Part shown: positions 1 through 9,963 of the stretch, piece after piece
How positions within the stretch are numbered: the first letter of the stretch is position 1
Layout of the letters: each line of letters opens with the position of its first letter
DNA from: Solitalea canadensis DSM 3403
Lineage (GTDB): Bacteria > Bacteroidota > Bacteroidia > Sphingobacteriales > Sphingobacteriaceae
DNA length: 64,000 bases
Reading direction: 5' to 3'
Assembly: GCF_000242635.2 (NCBI RefSeq)
Contig: NC_017770.1
Span: forward strand, 3,608,669-3,672,668
Program-made: the position numbers and the translations under genes
The notes under the pieces: model-generated
What the model was told of the DNA's origin: nothing
The model's input: only the letters and a program-made list of their open reading frames with translations
The model's database searches: none

Positions 1-594
1 GTAAGCTTCTATATTAGCGTAAAAATCTCTATCGATTATCTGATTAACAGATTTCAATATATTCTCCGGATAACCGGCAACCACTTTAAACATCGTTAGT
101 TTTGAAGTAGGCTCTGAATACCACTGTAGGGTATACTTTTTACTAACGACTTCCTGTTTACCGGGAACAAGTTTAACCTCTGCTAGTCGAAGTTTAGAGT
201 AATCAGAAAGCGCTCTTTCAAATTTTAGATGAGGAAATGGATTTTTTACACTTCCTCCATTCACAATAGTTAACTGAACGGCTAAAGAAGCACCTTTAGC
301 GTTTTTATAGGTTCCCACATAAGTATCTCCGTTTTTTGTCAACGAAAATTTATCGCCTGTATCTTCCGACGCTAATCGAATTAAATTTCCTGAAACAGAC
401 CCTGTTAATGGGATATCTTGTTTAAATTTCTTATAGAAATAAGTACCATATAGCGAACTTTCATCTCCTTCAAACTCCATTACAATTGGATATTTCCCAA
501 TTGTTCCCTGAAGCGTAACAGATTGACCGCTAGCATTAAAAACAAGTATTGTAAAGCAGAAATACAGGAAAAGTTGTTGAACCAGTTTTTTCAT
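1..594 (-). CDS. Secreted protein of unknown function, C-terminus cut by window edge
   Basis: The frame is open from an ATG at 594 down to base 1 (198 codons, no stop), so the gene continues outside the window. The N-terminus is a signal peptide (MKKLVQQLFLYFCFTILVFN, cleavage probably near ASGQ), so the product is exported. The mature part starts with a Gly/Tyr-rich beta-type stretch (GTIGKYPIVMEFEG, then YGTYFYKK) of a kind seen at the N-terminus of Bacteroidota secreted proteins. I do not recognise a catalytic motif in the visible part. It lies 71 bp downstream of the thioredoxin-like gene on the same strand and could be cotranscribed with it. The function is unknown. Confidence 0.75.
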   Translation of the reverse strand, partial: MKKLVQQLFLYFCFTILVFNASGQSVTLQGTIGKYPIVMEFEGDESSLYGTYFYKKFKQDIPLTGSVSGNLIRLASEDTGDKFSLTKNGDTYVGTYKNAKGASLAVQLTIVNGGSVKNPFPHLKFERALSDYSKLRLAEVKLVPGKQEVVSKKYTLQWYSEPTSKLTMFKVVAGYPENILKSVNQIIDRDFYANIEAY

Positions 595-665
595 AAATGG
601 AATGAATAGCTTGATTAAATGAAGAGGTCAATAACCCGTTCGTTATCGACCTCTTCAGATAAGTA

Positions 666-3032
666 TTATAATGTACCTGCTTTCATTTTTTGCAGATCAC
701 CTTTCATATTGGATAACATATCTTCTTGGATATAGTATCCCGATTTTTTATCCGCTGCTTTCGCTACTGCTAATTGCTGTTGCTTTAAAGCCTCTACCTT
801 GTTACCTAAACGATATAACAGATGTGCATAAGTATCGAGATAGTATGGATTATTTTTCTCCAATACTAATGATGATTTCGACCAGTTTAAGGCTTTTTTC
901 AGCAGCTCATCATTTACTTTATTCTCAAAGAAACTCCATGCGGCAGTATTTAATGTAGCTGCCATTACCTGATCAAAGCAAGCTTTATCGCCTTTTTCTG
1001 AATTACAATATTCGCCCAGAATCGCATAATGATTATCACTTAGTGAAACATCAAAAGCTTTCTTTTGAAAACTGGCTAGCTTAGTGTAAACCCCATCAAC
1101 GATACCTCTTACGGCCTCCGGATTTTTAGCAATTGCTTCACAGTAATTAATAGCCACCTCTTCAAACATTGGTTGAAGGCTTAATTTACCTGCGTAAAAA
1201 TTCAGGTTGTTTATCAAAACAGGTGTTTCAAAATGCTCTACTTCGGGAGTTTGCCTGATAAATTCTTGTTGAAAGGCGAGCATTTTACGTTGGCCTTCTT
1301 CTGTTTCAGCCGCATATAGCGCCCGTTTGATACGCTCACTGATAATTTCATATAATGAACGACCTTCATCATCATAATAAGAATCAGCTGAGGTTTTATA
1401 CTGATAATTTTTCAACTCCGCATAGTTTTTCAATAAGTATTGCATTGCCGGAGAAACCTTCATTTGTCCATCTACTGAAGCAATGTACTGACTGGTCATT
1501 AGCGGACAGTAGGTTTCATCGGTATTTATCATTACCTCTGCGATCAGGTTAACTGTTGCAGTGTCGGGCGGACTGTTCAACTTATATTTTGCGATAAGCG
1601 TATCCAGATAGTGTACCACTCTTAATGTATCATATGCGGTTTCAAGCGGAGAAGAAAAATTATTCAGATCTTTTTTAGCTGATTCAGCATGGTAACCATC
1701 ATAAGCAGGAGTTGTAGCATCTGCATACTGCTCACTTTTAACTAATGCAGATTCTTTTAGATAATTCACTAACTCTGGTTCACTGTATCCAGACTTTTCA
1801 ACTCGCGCGGGTAGTACTACATTAACCTGTTGCATTTTTAGGTTGTTAACAAAATCAGTATAATAGGTAAATACCTTATCCAACTGCGTTTTGTTATCCG
1901 GACCGTAACCATAGTATAGTAATTCTTCTTGCGGAGTCAGAATTACCATAGCCGGAAATTTCTTTATCGTATATTTTTTGAATCTGTTCTTATCTGCTTC
2001 CGGAACTTGATAAAAAACATAGCTTTTATTTACAGAACCGGCAATATATGAATAAGCCGATTTAGCTTCTCTTAACACTTCATTGATTGTTGAAGTACAT
2101 CCGGAACAGTCTTTAGGCTCGTAATACATTACCAGGTATTTACCTGTATTCTTCGCTTCTGTTAATGCTTTGCTGTAATCGGTAAATACACTTATTGAGT
2201 CCGCAGAATAATCGTACGCAGCTGCGACTGTATCAGCTACAGCAGCATCCGAATAATTATATTCAAACGTGGAGTCCAGAAACAAGCTTTGCTTTGTTAG
2301 TGTAGTAAAGCCTGATTTTACTGGCTTTACAAAAGTAGGTTCCGCCTTTTTATCATCAGCTTTTTCTATGGAACGAATAAAAAAGAAGGAAAGCGGACTT
2401 CTTCCATCAGTAATCACTATTTCATTCGCTTCCTTTCCTTTGTAAGCATACAACTGATTGAAAACATCCAAAATATCACCCCTGTTTTGACCGATGTATA
2501 ACTCATTTATTTGATTATTCAATGCATAATCATAAACGTAAGACTTGCTCCCTCCCAATGAGTTTACGATGAACAAATGATCATCAGCATTTATTTTCTG
2601 AGAAAAATAGTACACAGAGTCCTTTTTTTCAAAAGTTGAAACGGCCTTTAATTTTTCTTTATCATACTTATCGCCGATCATGAGCTGTATATAATCAGCA
2701 TAATAAGTATCTTCTTCTCCCAATACAATGGCAATTTTTGTAACTGGAACTTCGTTGGTTGTCATTTTCTGATTGACAACGAAACGATCAAAAACATTAT
2801 CCGTACTAAATCTAAGAGTGTCATTCTTAAGTGTAAACACCCCTTTTATGTCAGACTGATGCTCTTGTTGATTAAGAGATAATTGAAAACGCTGATTCTC
2901 GAACAAGAATAGCTGAAAGTTTACTTCTGAAAAACTGGATTTATAATAACCAGAGAGCCCTTTAGAAGTTGATTGTGCAAAAGATGTTAATGCGAGTGCG
3001 CTAAATACAAGCGGTAAAATTAGTTTTTTCAT
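666..3032 (-). CDS. Secreted thioredoxin-like fold protein with C-terminal TPR-like region
   Basis: A 788-residue protein with a clear signal peptide (MKKLILPLVFSALALTSFAQ). Around residues 295-390 there is a thioredoxin-like domain: a YLVMYYEPKDCSGC strand and active-site loop with a CxxC pair near residue 308, followed by FPAMVILTPQEELLYYGYG, which resembles the cis-Pro region of thioredoxins. The last 150 residues are helical and end in a TPR-like segment (ALNWSKSSLVLEKNNPYYLD). The N-terminal 250 residues are unassigned. By family analogy this is a periplasmic or envelope-associated thiol-disulfide protein, but its substrate cannot be inferred. It is much longer than ordinary TlpA/thioredoxin proteins. 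The ATG is chosen because it directly precedes the signal peptide. Confidence 0.8.
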   Translation of the reverse strand: MKKLILPLVFSALALTSFAQSTSKGLSGYYKSSFSEVNFQLFLFENQRFQLSLNQQEHQSDIKGVFTLKNDTLRFSTDNVFDRFVVNQKMTTNEVPVTKIAIVLGEEDTYYADYIQLMIGDKYDKEKLKAVSTFEKKDSVYYFSQKINADDHLFIVNSLGGSKSYVYDYALNNQINELYIGQNRGDILDVFNQLYAYKGKEANEIVITDGRSPLSFFFIRSIEKADDKKAEPTFVKPVKSGFTTLTKQSLFLDSTFEYNYSDAAVADTVAAAYDYSADSISVFTDYSKALTEAKNTGKYLVMYYEPKDCSGCTSTINEVLREAKSAYSYIAGSVNKSYVFYQVPEADKNRFKKYTIKKFPAMVILTPQEELLYYGYGPDNKTQLDKVFTYYTDFVNNLKMQQVNVVLPARVEKSGYSEPELVNYLKESALVKSEQYADATTPAYDGYHAESAKKDLNNFSSPLETAYDTLRVVHYLDTLIAKYKLNSPPDTATVNLIAEVMINTDETYCPLMTSQYIASVDGQMKVSPAMQYLLKNYAELKNYQYKTSADSYYDDEGRSLYEIISERIKRALYAAETEEGQRKMLAFQQEFIRQTPEVEHFETPVLINNLNFYAGKLSLQPMFEEVAINYCEAIAKNPEAVRGIVDGVYTKLASFQKKAFDVSLSDNHYAILGEYCNSEKGDKACFDQVMAATLNTAAWSFFENKVNDELLKKALNWSKSSLVLEKNNPYYLDTYAHLLYRLGNKVEALKQQQLAVAKAADKKSGYYIQEDMLSNMKGDLQKMKAGTL

Positions 3033-3370
3033 GACGTGTGTAAATTCATCACTATTAGTGTTCGGTAAATTTTCAGAAGTGTTAAGTGCAACTTTGATTT
3101 TTAAAGGAGATTAACAGAAGGTCAGACCTACGCGACAGTGTGATGTTTTAAACCGTAAAATTAATAAGCTTTGTTTATGTTTTAACTCTTTTTTTAAAGA
3201 AAAGTTATAAAAAGAAAGCAAGTAAACTTAGTCACCTGCTTTCGATTAGTTATTTTTAATCTATAGTTAACAATCAATTCCCTGTATTTTAGTTGAGTGA
3301 AGAGTATAACATCTCAACTACTGCACTAATGACATAAAGGATTATGACTAAGACAAGCAGAACATTAAAA
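3033..3370. other. Intergenic region, no gene seen
   Basis: AT-rich spacer of about 340 bp between the thioredoxin-like gene and the terminator of the hydrolase pair. It should hold the promoter of the 788-residue gene on the minus strand, but I see no convincing TTTG/TAnnTTTG pair and no coding frame. Confidence 0.5.
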
Positions 3371-3395
3371 GAAAAATCCCGACTTCTGTCGGGAT
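3371..3395 (-). terminator. Intrinsic terminator of the alpha/beta hydrolase pair
   Basis: Perfect 8-bp inverted repeat ATCCCGAC / GTCGGGAT with a TTCT loop. Read on the minus strand the right arm is followed by a T-rich run (TTTTTCTTTT). It lies just after the stop of the 3404-4180 gene. Confidence 0.8.
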
Positions 3396-3403
3396 AGAAA
3401 AAG

Positions 3404-4180
3404 TTAGTATTTTGCAATCCAATCTAAAATATAGTCTGCATCTTCTTTCCAGATGGGTTGACCCAGTATGTGATGATTCCTTCCTTCAAATTCTTTATAT
3501 TCCAATACTGAACCGTTCTTTTTATAGCGTTCAAAGTTGCGGTGATTTAAATGAGGAGGAATAATATTGTCTTCGCTGCCAGCGGTTATCAGCAATGGCG
3601 GATGGCTTTTCTCGAAATCGACATGAGCCGCGCTTGTTAATCCACCTCGTGCCACTCTCTTAGATTCAGGAATGGTGTATTTCTCATAAGCAGCTCTTTG
3701 CTCTTCCAGCGGCATACCGTTTACAAAAGCATATTGCCAGTCTTCAAAAGACATCAAGTATGTTTTATCAAGAGATGTAAGGAACCCCAAGGCTTTCCAA
3801 CCTGCCTTTAAAAAAGAAAACTCATAAGGAATAACGCCTTGAGGAGGCACCGGATGAATGGCCACTGCAGCAACTGCCAGATCTTTGTTTACAATTATTT
3901 GGGTAATTAATCCTCCCAATGAATGACCGATAACGATCGGTTTCTCAGGAAAACTACTGGCAATCTTTACATAATGATCTACCAACTCATCTAATGTAAG
4001 ATGAGCGAGATCGGTATCATTAGGCCTACGAGCCCTGAGCTCTGCTGCAGGAGCATCCTTAAAAGGCCAGGCAGGAGCATGCGTTTCATATCCCTTGCTA
4101 TTAAAATAGGTTTGCCACTCATCCCAGCAGGTGTTACTTACAAAAGCACCCGTAACAAATAATACTGTTTTAGTTTTCAT
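3404..4180 (-). CDS. Alpha/beta-hydrolase fold protein
   Basis: A 258-residue alpha/beta hydrolase without a signal peptide, so probably cytoplasmic. The first strand (TVLFVTGAFVSNTCWDEW) precedes a classic nucleophile elbow GHSLGG with Ser87. Asp near residue 203 (in TAGSEDNIIPP) and His near residue 236 (GRNHHILGQ) fit the rest of the triad. The substrate cannot be read from the sequence; relatives include esterases and lipases. Its start lies 21 bp after the stop of the upstream HSL-type hydrolase on the same strand, so the two are probably cotranscribed. Confidence 0.85.
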   Translation of the reverse strand: MKTKTVLFVTGAFVSNTCWDEWQTYFNSKGYETHAPAWPFKDAPAAELRARRPNDTDLAHLTLDELVDHYVKIASSFPEKPIVIGHSLGGLITQIIVNKDLAVAAVAIHPVPPQGVIPYEFSFLKAGWKALGFLTSLDKTYLMSFEDWQYAFVNGMPLEEQRAAYEKYTIPESKRVARGGLTSAAHVDFEKSHPPLLITAGSEDNIIPPHLNHRNFERYKKNGSVLEYKEFEGRNHHILGQPIWKEDADYILDWIAKY

Positions 4181-4201
4181 TTGAAAGATAGTTATGGTTA
4201 G

Positions 4202-5191
4202 TTATCCAAGATATTTCTTTAAATACGCTGCAGCATGAATAAAAGCAGCTTTTGTTTGAGGAATTGTAGCAAGTACGTTTAATAATCCGAAATCATGGAT
4301 TACATCATTATATCGAACTGTGGTTACATCCACGCCCGCTTCACCTAACTTACGACCATAGGCTTCTCCTTCATTTCTGAGGATATCGTTTTCTGCAGTT
4401 TGAATCAGTGTTGGTGGCAAGCCCTTCAATTCATCCACAGTAGCTTGTATTGGAGCTGCATAAATTTCATTTCGTTGGGAGAGGTCAGCATACTGATCCC
4501 ACATCCATTTCATTAGGGAAGTTGTCAGGAAACGATCTACTCCGAACTTGTGATAAGAACTTCTTTCAAAATCGGCATCGGTTACAGGCCACATTAATAG
4601 CTGTACTTTAAACTCCGGACCTCCTTTGGCTTTTGCCATCAAGGTGGTTGCCGTAGATAAATTACCTCCAGCACTATTTCCTGCTATTGCCAACTTTTTA
4701 CCATCTACACCAATTTCTGTACCGTTTGATGCCAACCATTTGGCAACCACATAAACTTCATTTAATGCTTGAGGATACTTTGCTTCAGGCGAACGACTGT
4801 AGTTGACAAAAACACCCGTATATCTGGTTAATACGACCAAGTCGCGCACCATTCTTATATGGGTTGGATAGTCTCCCAGAACCCAGCCGCCTCCATGAAT
4901 AAACATGAATACAGGCGTTACGTCGGTTTTACCTTCGGGTTTTACGATGTTGATTTCTACAGCATTGCCATCCTGCTTAATGGTTTTCACTGCTTCTGAA
5001 ATACCGCTTAAATCAGCGTTTACAGAGGATTGTGCAGCAACAAGAACATTTCTGATAGCATCAACTGGCAAACTTTCAAGAGGAGGGCCTCCGGCGTTCA
5101 ACGGTTTCAGGAATTCTTTTACGAGGCTGGATAAATGTGGATCTGTTGCATAATCCTTAGGAAGATGCTGAGTTTGTGTGTGAGTGTTCAT
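4202..5191 (-). CDS. Alpha/beta hydrolase, hormone-sensitive lipase (fold-3) family
   Basis: From the ATG at 5191 the protein is 329 residues, close to the usual length of HSL-type esterases. The family's oxyanion motif HGGG is at residues 99-102 and the nucleophile elbow GNSAGG at 171-176 (Ser173). Asp (ENDILRNEGE) and His (VIHDFGLLN) follow in the expected order. These enzymes hydrolyse short-chain carboxylic esters; the physiological substrate is not deducible. The frame stays open upstream to 5263, but that extension (KKKWRTAVSLLKNN) is not family-like, so I prefer the internal start. It is probably the first gene of a two-gene unit with the downstream hydrolase. Confidence 0.85.
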   Translation of the reverse strand: MNTHTQTQHLPKDYATDPHLSSLVKEFLKPLNAGGPPLESLPVDAIRNVLVAAQSSVNADLSGISEAVKTIKQDGNAVEINIVKPEGKTDVTPVFMFIHGGGWVLGDYPTHIRMVRDLVVLTRYTGVFVNYSRSPEAKYPQALNEVYVVAKWLASNGTEIGVDGKKLAIAGNSAGGNLSTATTLMAKAKGGPEFKVQLLMWPVTDADFERSSYHKFGVDRFLTTSLMKWMWDQYADLSQRNEIYAAPIQATVDELKGLPPTLIQTAENDILRNEGEAYGRKLGEAGVDVTTVRYNDVIHDFGLLNVLATIPQTKAAFIHAAAYLKKYLG

Positions 5192-5549
5192 TAGGTATTT
5201 TGTTTGTAGGTTATTTTTAAGTAGACTTACTGCTGTTCGCCATTTTTTCTTACATAACACCAAAACCTTTTTCTCTATCTGGAATTAATATCAGAGAAAA
5301 TCAAAATCATTCAAAACTCAACAATACCAAACAGTAGATGTCAAATAAAATTCATCTCAACTGTAATTTACTTAAAAATATATCAAAACCACGTCCATCA
5401 AACAATTAAATTATATCATTTATTGACACTATTTTGCCAAACAGTTACAAACAACAACTATTATTCACTTAAATACCAGTAAATGTTAACTAATAAAACT
5501 ATCACATTACTCAAATTGATTAAAAACAAAAATCATTTCATAAATTAAG

Positions 5550-6536
5550 CTACATAAACAAACCAATCATGCTCTTTGCCGCTTTTATAGCAGAAACACT
5601 TCCTATTTTAACTTGATTTTCAACATAATTAATCTGCTCTTTAACTGATCCATGATTAAAAAACGAATAATGTAAATAGTAACTAATTACATCATGCATC
5701 CATCTCAGATTCTGTCCTTGCCTGTTACTATAAAAATGACCGGATTCCTTCGTCACAATTTCAAACTCACCTATAACTTTCCATATTTCGTTCAAACCAC
5801 TTTTATTAAGAGCCGAAGTTGTAAGCACCTTAGGATACCAGCCATTAGCTGCGGGAGGAAACATGTGCAATGCATTCTGATACTCGCGTTTTGCTATTTC
5901 ACATTTTTTGACATTGTCACCATCAGCCTTGTTAATGATAATAGTGTCTGCCATTTCCATAATGCCACGCTTAATTCCCTGCAACTCATCACCTGCCCCT
6001 GCCAGCATTAACAACAGGAAGAAATCAACAATTCCTTTAACATTAGTTTCACTTTGTCCCACCCCAACTGTTTCAATAAGAATAATATCAAAGCCTGCGG
6101 CTTCACACAATAACATAGTTTCTCGTGTTTTTGAATGAACTCCACCCAATGTATTCCCAGAAGCTGAAGGCCTGATAAAAGCATTAGGATCATTAGCCAG
6201 CTCCTCCATTCGCGTTTTGTCGCCCAAAATGCTTCCATTGGTTCGCTGACTGGTAGGGTCAATAGACAGTACTGCTACTTTTTTGCCTAATGAAGTAAGG
6301 TGTTTTCCGAAGGATTCAATGAAAGTGCTCTTACCGGCACCTGGCACACCCGTTATTCCAATACGTAACGACTGCCCGGTAAAAGGCAATATTTTTTCCA
6401 ATATGAACTCCGCTATCTTATCATCAGATGACAGCTTACTTTCAACTAATGTGATCGCTTTGCTGAGTAAAATCCGGTCGTGATTAAGTATGCCCTGTAC
6501 ATACTCTTCGGCTGTATGTCGCTGTTTTTTAAACAT
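5550..6536 (-). CDS. meaB: Methylmalonyl-CoA mutase-associated GTPase MeaB
   Basis: A 328-residue G3E-type P-loop GTPase. It shows Walker A GVPGAGKST at residues 63-71, a switch region with ETVGVGQSE, and a guanine-specificity motif NKAD. MeaB/ArgK proteins protect and reactivate adenosylcobalamin-dependent methylmalonyl-CoA mutase by gating cofactor loading and release. The length and the C-terminal dimerisation arm match the family. It is encoded divergently from the epimerase-to-mutase block, which supports the MeaB role rather than the older ArgK annotation. No cobalamin riboswitch-like leader was recognised upstream. Confidence 0.93.
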   Translation of the reverse strand: MFKKQRHTAEEYVQGILNHDRILLSKAITLVESKLSSDDKIAEFILEKILPFTGQSLRIGITGVPGAGKSTFIESFGKHLTSLGKKVAVLSIDPTSQRTNGSILGDKTRMEELANDPNAFIRPSASGNTLGGVHSKTRETMLLCEAAGFDIILIETVGVGQSETNVKGIVDFFLLLMLAGAGDELQGIKRGIMEMADTIIINKADGDNVKKCEIAKREYQNALHMFPPAANGWYPKVLTTSALNKSGLNEIWKVIGEFEIVTKESGHFYSNRQGQNLRWMHDVISYYLHYSFFNHGSVKEQINYVENQVKIGSVSAIKAAKSMIGLFM

Positions 6537-7089
6537 AATACATCAAGGTTGTAGCGCTTATTATTTCAATAAACGCCCTAAATGTAGATTTTTTGAGCAC
6601 TTAAAAACATGATTAATATTGAGAAAACCATGTTTAACCAATCGCTGACAATTTTGTTTGCAACTTTATTGTTACTAAAACCAGACTGACTAACCTACTG
6701 ATAATAATCATTTTTCACGCCTTGTTTTCCCAATTACTTTAACCCAATCAAAAACAACCAATGATGTATTAACGCCACGTTCTCAGGAACCTATTTTTTA
6801 GTGCATTAATCCTTCATAATTCGGTATCGAAACTCCCATTTCTATATCGATCTATTCAAAGCAATAACTAATTGAAGTATTATGATTTCGATTGTATCAA
6901 TTATAGCCAATGTCATTTTTGTCATTGGGTATATCAATGGCTCTAGAGTGCCCTCTAGTTGCTACCGTCGAATATTCTATCTGAAAAACGGCAGCTACTC
7001 TGTCAAAATTTTCCATCGAAATCTTACTTGTTACTGCATCCCACTCTTTAATTGATGATTATTTGACTCTACTACAAACACCAACCATT
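6537..7089. other. Divergent intergenic region between meaB and the epimerase gene
   Basis: This 553-bp spacer must hold promoters for both directions. I found no coding frame. A perfect 6-bp inverted repeat CTAGAG/CTCTAG with a TGCC loop lies near 6943-6958, and a CCAATG/CATTGG pair lies just before it; either could be an operator, but nothing identifies a regulator. No exact TTTG/TAnnTTTG promoter was identified by eye. Confidence 0.4.
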
Positions 7090-7515
7090 ATGAACTTAAA
7101 TTATATCGAACACATTGGCATAGCAGTAAAAGATCTCGACACTGCCATCAACTATTATGAAGATGTTTTAGGCCTGAAATGCTACTCAATAGAGGAGGTT
7201 GCAGACCAAAAAGTAAAAACAGCCTTCTTCAAAATCGGTCAAACCAAAATTGAATTACTGGAAAGCACTTCTGCCGACGGCCCTATCGGAAAATTTATCG
7301 AGAAAAAAGGTGAAGGCATCCATCACATTGCGTTTGCAGTGAACAACATTGAAGAGCAACTTCAGGGTGCAGCCTCAAAAGGAATTCAACTTATTGACGA
7401 AAAACCAAGAAAAGGTGCGGAAGGATTATCCATCGCATTTCTACATCCCAAATCAACACTAGGAGTTTTAACAGAACTCTGTGAAAACAAAGCAGATAAA
7501 AGCATTACACAATAA
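7090..7515 (+). CDS. mce: Methylmalonyl-CoA epimerase
   Basis: A 141-residue vicinal-oxygen-chelate protein. It opens with [16 protein letters not shown] and carries a second metal-binding stretch [10 protein letters not shown], the paired beta-alpha-beta modules of the VOC fold. It interconverts (S)- and (R)-methylmalonyl-CoA, the link between carboxylase/decarboxylase and mutase. The ATG at 7090 is preferred over an in-frame ATG at 7063 because homologues begin directly before the first strand. It is the first gene of the plus-strand block, with mmdA 68 bp downstream. Confidence 0.92.
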   Translation: MNLNYIEHIGIAVKDLDTAINYYEDVLGLKCYSIEEVADQKVKTAFFKIGQTKIELLESTSADGPIGKFIEKKGEGIHHIAFAVNNIEEQLQGAASKGIQLIDEKPRKGAEGLSIAFLHPKSTLGVLTELCENKADKSITQ

Positions 7516-7583
7516 TAAAACTGCATAAAAGAGAGGTTATCAGTCTATTTAAACTAATTGAATTATCAAAAAAGAAATAACGT

Positions 7584-9146
7584 ATGTCTATACATTCTGA
7601 AAAAATTAATGAACTAATGACCAAGCGGGAAGAAGCTCGCTTAGGAGGAGGCCAGAAGCGCATTGATGCTCAACACAAAAAAGGAAAACTAACGGCCCGA
7701 GAGCGTATTGATTTATTACTGGACGAAGGCAGCTTTGAGGAATTTGACATGTTCGTAGCTCATCGTTGTGGTGATTTCGGCATAGATGACGACAGACCTT
7801 TAACTGACGGAGTGGTAACCGGTTTTGGCACTATTGACGGCCGTTTGATCTATGTTTTCTCTCAAGACTTTACTGTTTTTGGCGGCTCATTAGGAGAAAT
7901 GTTTGCAAAGAAAATATGCAAAGTAATGGACCAGGCAATGAAGATGGGAGCACCAGTTATTGGAATTAACGACTCTGGAGGCGCACGTATTCAAGAAGGT
8001 GTTCAAAGTCTGGCCGGCTATGCTGAAATTTTTGAACGAAATATTTTGGCATCGGGAGTGATTCCACAATTGTCAGCGATATTTGGCCCATGTGCAGGAG
8101 GTGCTGTTTATAGCCCCGCACTTACCGATTTCATCTTAATGTCGAAAACAAACAGTTATATGTTTGTAACCGGACCGAAAGTGGTTCAAACTGTAACCGG
8201 AGAAAATGTCACGGACGATGAGCTTGGAGGTGCGATGATACATGGCTCTAAATCCGGGGTTTCACATTTTATTACGGAAGATGAGCAGGAAGGCATATTG
8301 ATGCTTCGCAAATTGCTCAGCTATCTTCCGCAAAACAACATGGAAGAACCTCCCGTAGTTACCTGTACCGACCCTATTGACCGCCTAGAAGAATCCCTCA
8401 ACAACATTATCCCTGAAAATCCTAATAAACCTTACGATGTTAAAGAGGTAATCCATGCAATTGCTGACGACCATGAATTCATGGAAGTATCCAAACATTT
8501 CGCCCCTAATATAGTAACCGGCTATGCCCGATTTGATGGTATATCTGTTGGTATAGTAGCCAATCAGCCTAATTATTTGGCGGGTGTTCTCGACATAAAC
8601 GCATCACGCAAAGCCGCCCGGTTTGTCAGATTTTGTGATGCATTTAATATCCCTATTCTTACGCTTGTTGATGTACCGGGCTTTTTGCCAGGAACAGCGC
8701 AAGAGTATGGAGGAATTATTATTCACGGAGCTAAACTTCTGTATGCTTATGGAGAAGCTACCGTTCCCAAAATCACAGTAGTATTACGCAAAGCGTATGG
8801 TGGAGCTTACGATGTGATGAGCTCTAAACATCTGCGTGGAGACATTAACTATGCATGGCCAACTGCAGAAATTGCTGTAATGGGAGCCAAAGGTGCTACA
8901 GAAATATTGTACAATAAAAAATTAGCGCTTATAGAGGACCCTGCTGAAAGAGCTAAAGTGCAGCACGACTTTGAAGAAGAATACAAAAATAAATTCGCCA
9001 ACCCATACGATGCAGCTTCATACGGTTTTATCGATGATGTGATTGTTCCTCGAAACACACGTTTCAGAGTAATCAGAGCGCTCCATGCATTGGCGACTAA
9101 AAAAGATACCAATCCAGCCAAGAAACATGGCAACGTTCCATTATAA
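7584..9146 (+). CDS. mmdA: Acyl-CoA carboxylase / methylmalonyl-CoA decarboxylase carboxyltransferase subunit
   Basis: A 520-residue carboxyltransferase with the duplicated crotonase-like fold. Recognisable segments are [20 protein letters not shown] at the N-terminus, the oxyanion stretch [32 protein letters not shown], and the C-terminal [18 protein letters not shown] and [11 protein letters not shown]. The family transfers carboxyl between methylmalonyl-CoA (or propionyl-CoA) and biotin on the carrier protein. The following biotin carrier and membrane Na+-pump subunit favour MmdA of a sodium-translocating methylmalonyl-CoA decarboxylase. No biotin carboxylase gene lies in the window, so use as PccB with a distant partner cannot be excluded. 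Confidence 0.9.
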   Translation: MSIHSEKINELMTKREEARLGGGQKRIDAQHKKGKLTARERIDLLLDEGSFEEFDMFVAHRCGDFGIDDDRPLTDGVVTGFGTIDGRLIYVFSQDFTVFGGSLGEMFAKKICKVMDQAMKMGAPVIGINDSGGARIQEGVQSLAGYAEIFERNILASGVIPQLSAIFGPCAGGAVYSPALTDFILMSKTNSYMFVTGPKVVQTVTGENVTDDELGGAMIHGSKSGVSHFITEDEQEGILMLRKLLSYLPQNNMEEPPVVTCTDPIDRLEESLNNIIPENPNKPYDVKEVIHAIADDHEFMEVSKHFAPNIVTGYARFDGISVGIVANQPNYLAGVLDINASRKAARFVRFCDAFNIPILTLVDVPGFLPGTAQEYGGIIIHGAKLLYAYGEATVPKITVVLRKAYGGAYDVMSSKHLRGDINYAWPTAEIAVMGAKGATEILYNKKLALIEDPAERAKVQHDFEEEYKNKFANPYDAASYGFIDDVIVPRNTRFRVIRALHALATKKDTNPAKKHGNVPL

Positions 9147-9157
9147 CTAAAGCAGCT

Positions 9158-9421
9158 ATGAACTTTTTCCTTAGAAAGAAGCCGAAAACTGAATTTTCTG
9201 AAACACCGGCTATAACGGAATCTGCAGCTACTGCAAACGACGAAGTAGCTGCTGTGATTGCCATTGCACTTCATATGTATGTTAAACAAATGCGTGAATA
9301 TGAAAATGCAGTAGTCACTATTCAGAAAGTAATTAAACCATACTCTCCATGGAGTTCCAAAATATACGGGCTCAGACAACAACCAATTCGTATCCCAAAC
9401 TTAAAAGCAAGAATCAGGTAA
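9158..9421 (+). CDS. OadG/MmdD-like soluble domain, lacking the membrane anchor
   Basis: An 87-residue basic protein starting 11 bp after mmdA. The centre, NDEVAAVIAIALHMYV, and the tail, YSPWSSKIYGLRQ, resemble the C-terminal half of OadG/MmdD gamma/delta subunits of Na+-pumping decarboxylases, which tether the carboxyltransferase to the membrane pump. Unlike a standard OadG it has no N-terminal transmembrane helix; it begins with a polar MNFFLRKKPKTEF. The expected single-helix anchor appears as a separate 46-residue gene at 12265. The family assignment rests on motif recall and operon position. Confidence 0.7.
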   Translation: MNFFLRKKPKTEFSETPAITESAATANDEVAAVIAIALHMYVKQMREYENAVVTIQKVIKPYSPWSSKIYGLRQQPIRIPNLKARIR

Positions 9422-9439
9422 ATCACTAAACTAAACACA

Positions 9440-9880
9440 ATGAACAATTTTTGTTTCAAAATAGAGGATAAGCAATACGATGTAGATATACTCGGCATTG
9501 CTGATAACATTGCAAAGGTTAGCGTAAACGGCGAAACCTATGAAGTTGAGGTTAACCAGCAGCTAAAAACCACTAAAACACCTACTTTAAAAATAGAACC
9601 GGCGGTAATTCCAACCGACAGTTCGCCATCAACCGCCAGAACGGCCAATCCTTCAGATCCTAAAGGAACGGGAATGATTAAGTCTCCATTACCCGGCAAA
9701 GTGCTCGACATTTTTGTAAAGCAGGGTGACCAGATATCTAGGGGACAAACAGTTATCTGTCTTGAAGCAATGAAAATGGAAAATAACATTATCAGCGATC
9801 GTGACGGTGTTGTGGTGGCCATTCATACACAAAAAGGCGATACCGTTCTGGAAGGACATAAATTAATCGAAGTAAGCTAA
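9440..9880 (+). CDS. mmdC: Biotin carboxyl carrier protein (gamma-type) of the decarboxylase
   Basis: A 146-residue protein with an N-terminal YDVDILGIADNIAKVSVNG module, a Thr/Pro/Ser-rich flexible linker (about residues 43-75), and a C-terminal biotinyl domain. The biotinylation motif EAMKMEN places the modified lysine at residue 112. Its role is to carry CO2 from the carboxyltransferase (7584-9146) to the membrane decarboxylase (11100-12248). It needs biotin ligase, not seen in this window. A hairpin follows 23 bp after the stop. Confidence 0.92.
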   Translation: MNNFCFKIEDKQYDVDILGIADNIAKVSVNGETYEVEVNQQLKTTKTPTLKIEPAVIPTDSSPSTARTANPSDPKGTGMIKSPLPGKVLDIFVKQGDQISRGQTVICLEAMKMENNIISDRDGVVVAIHTQKGDTVLEGHKLIEVS

Positions 9881-9903
9881 ACATCTGCTTAATCATATAC
9901 ATG

Positions 9904-9931
9904 GGGGTGATGCATTGATTTGCATCACTCC
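9904..9931 (+). terminator. Hairpin between biotin carrier gene and terC
   Basis: An 11-bp stem (GGGGTGATGCA / TGCATCACTCC, one G-T wobble) with a 6-nt loop, followed by only a short T stretch. It could be a partial terminator or an RNA-processing hairpin that lowers expression of the genes further downstream. Confidence 0.45.
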
Positions 9932-9963
9932 TTAATTACTAATCTTAGCAAAATTAACCCGCT

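Noticed and set aside
6537-7089. Cobalamin riboswitch between meaB and mce
   Set aside because: I looked for a B12-box-like conserved core and found none.
8849-9382. Minus-strand 177-codon ORF opposite mmdA/OadG-like genes
   Set aside because: It lies across two well-supported plus-strand genes and has a Cys/Phe/Ser-rich shadow composition.
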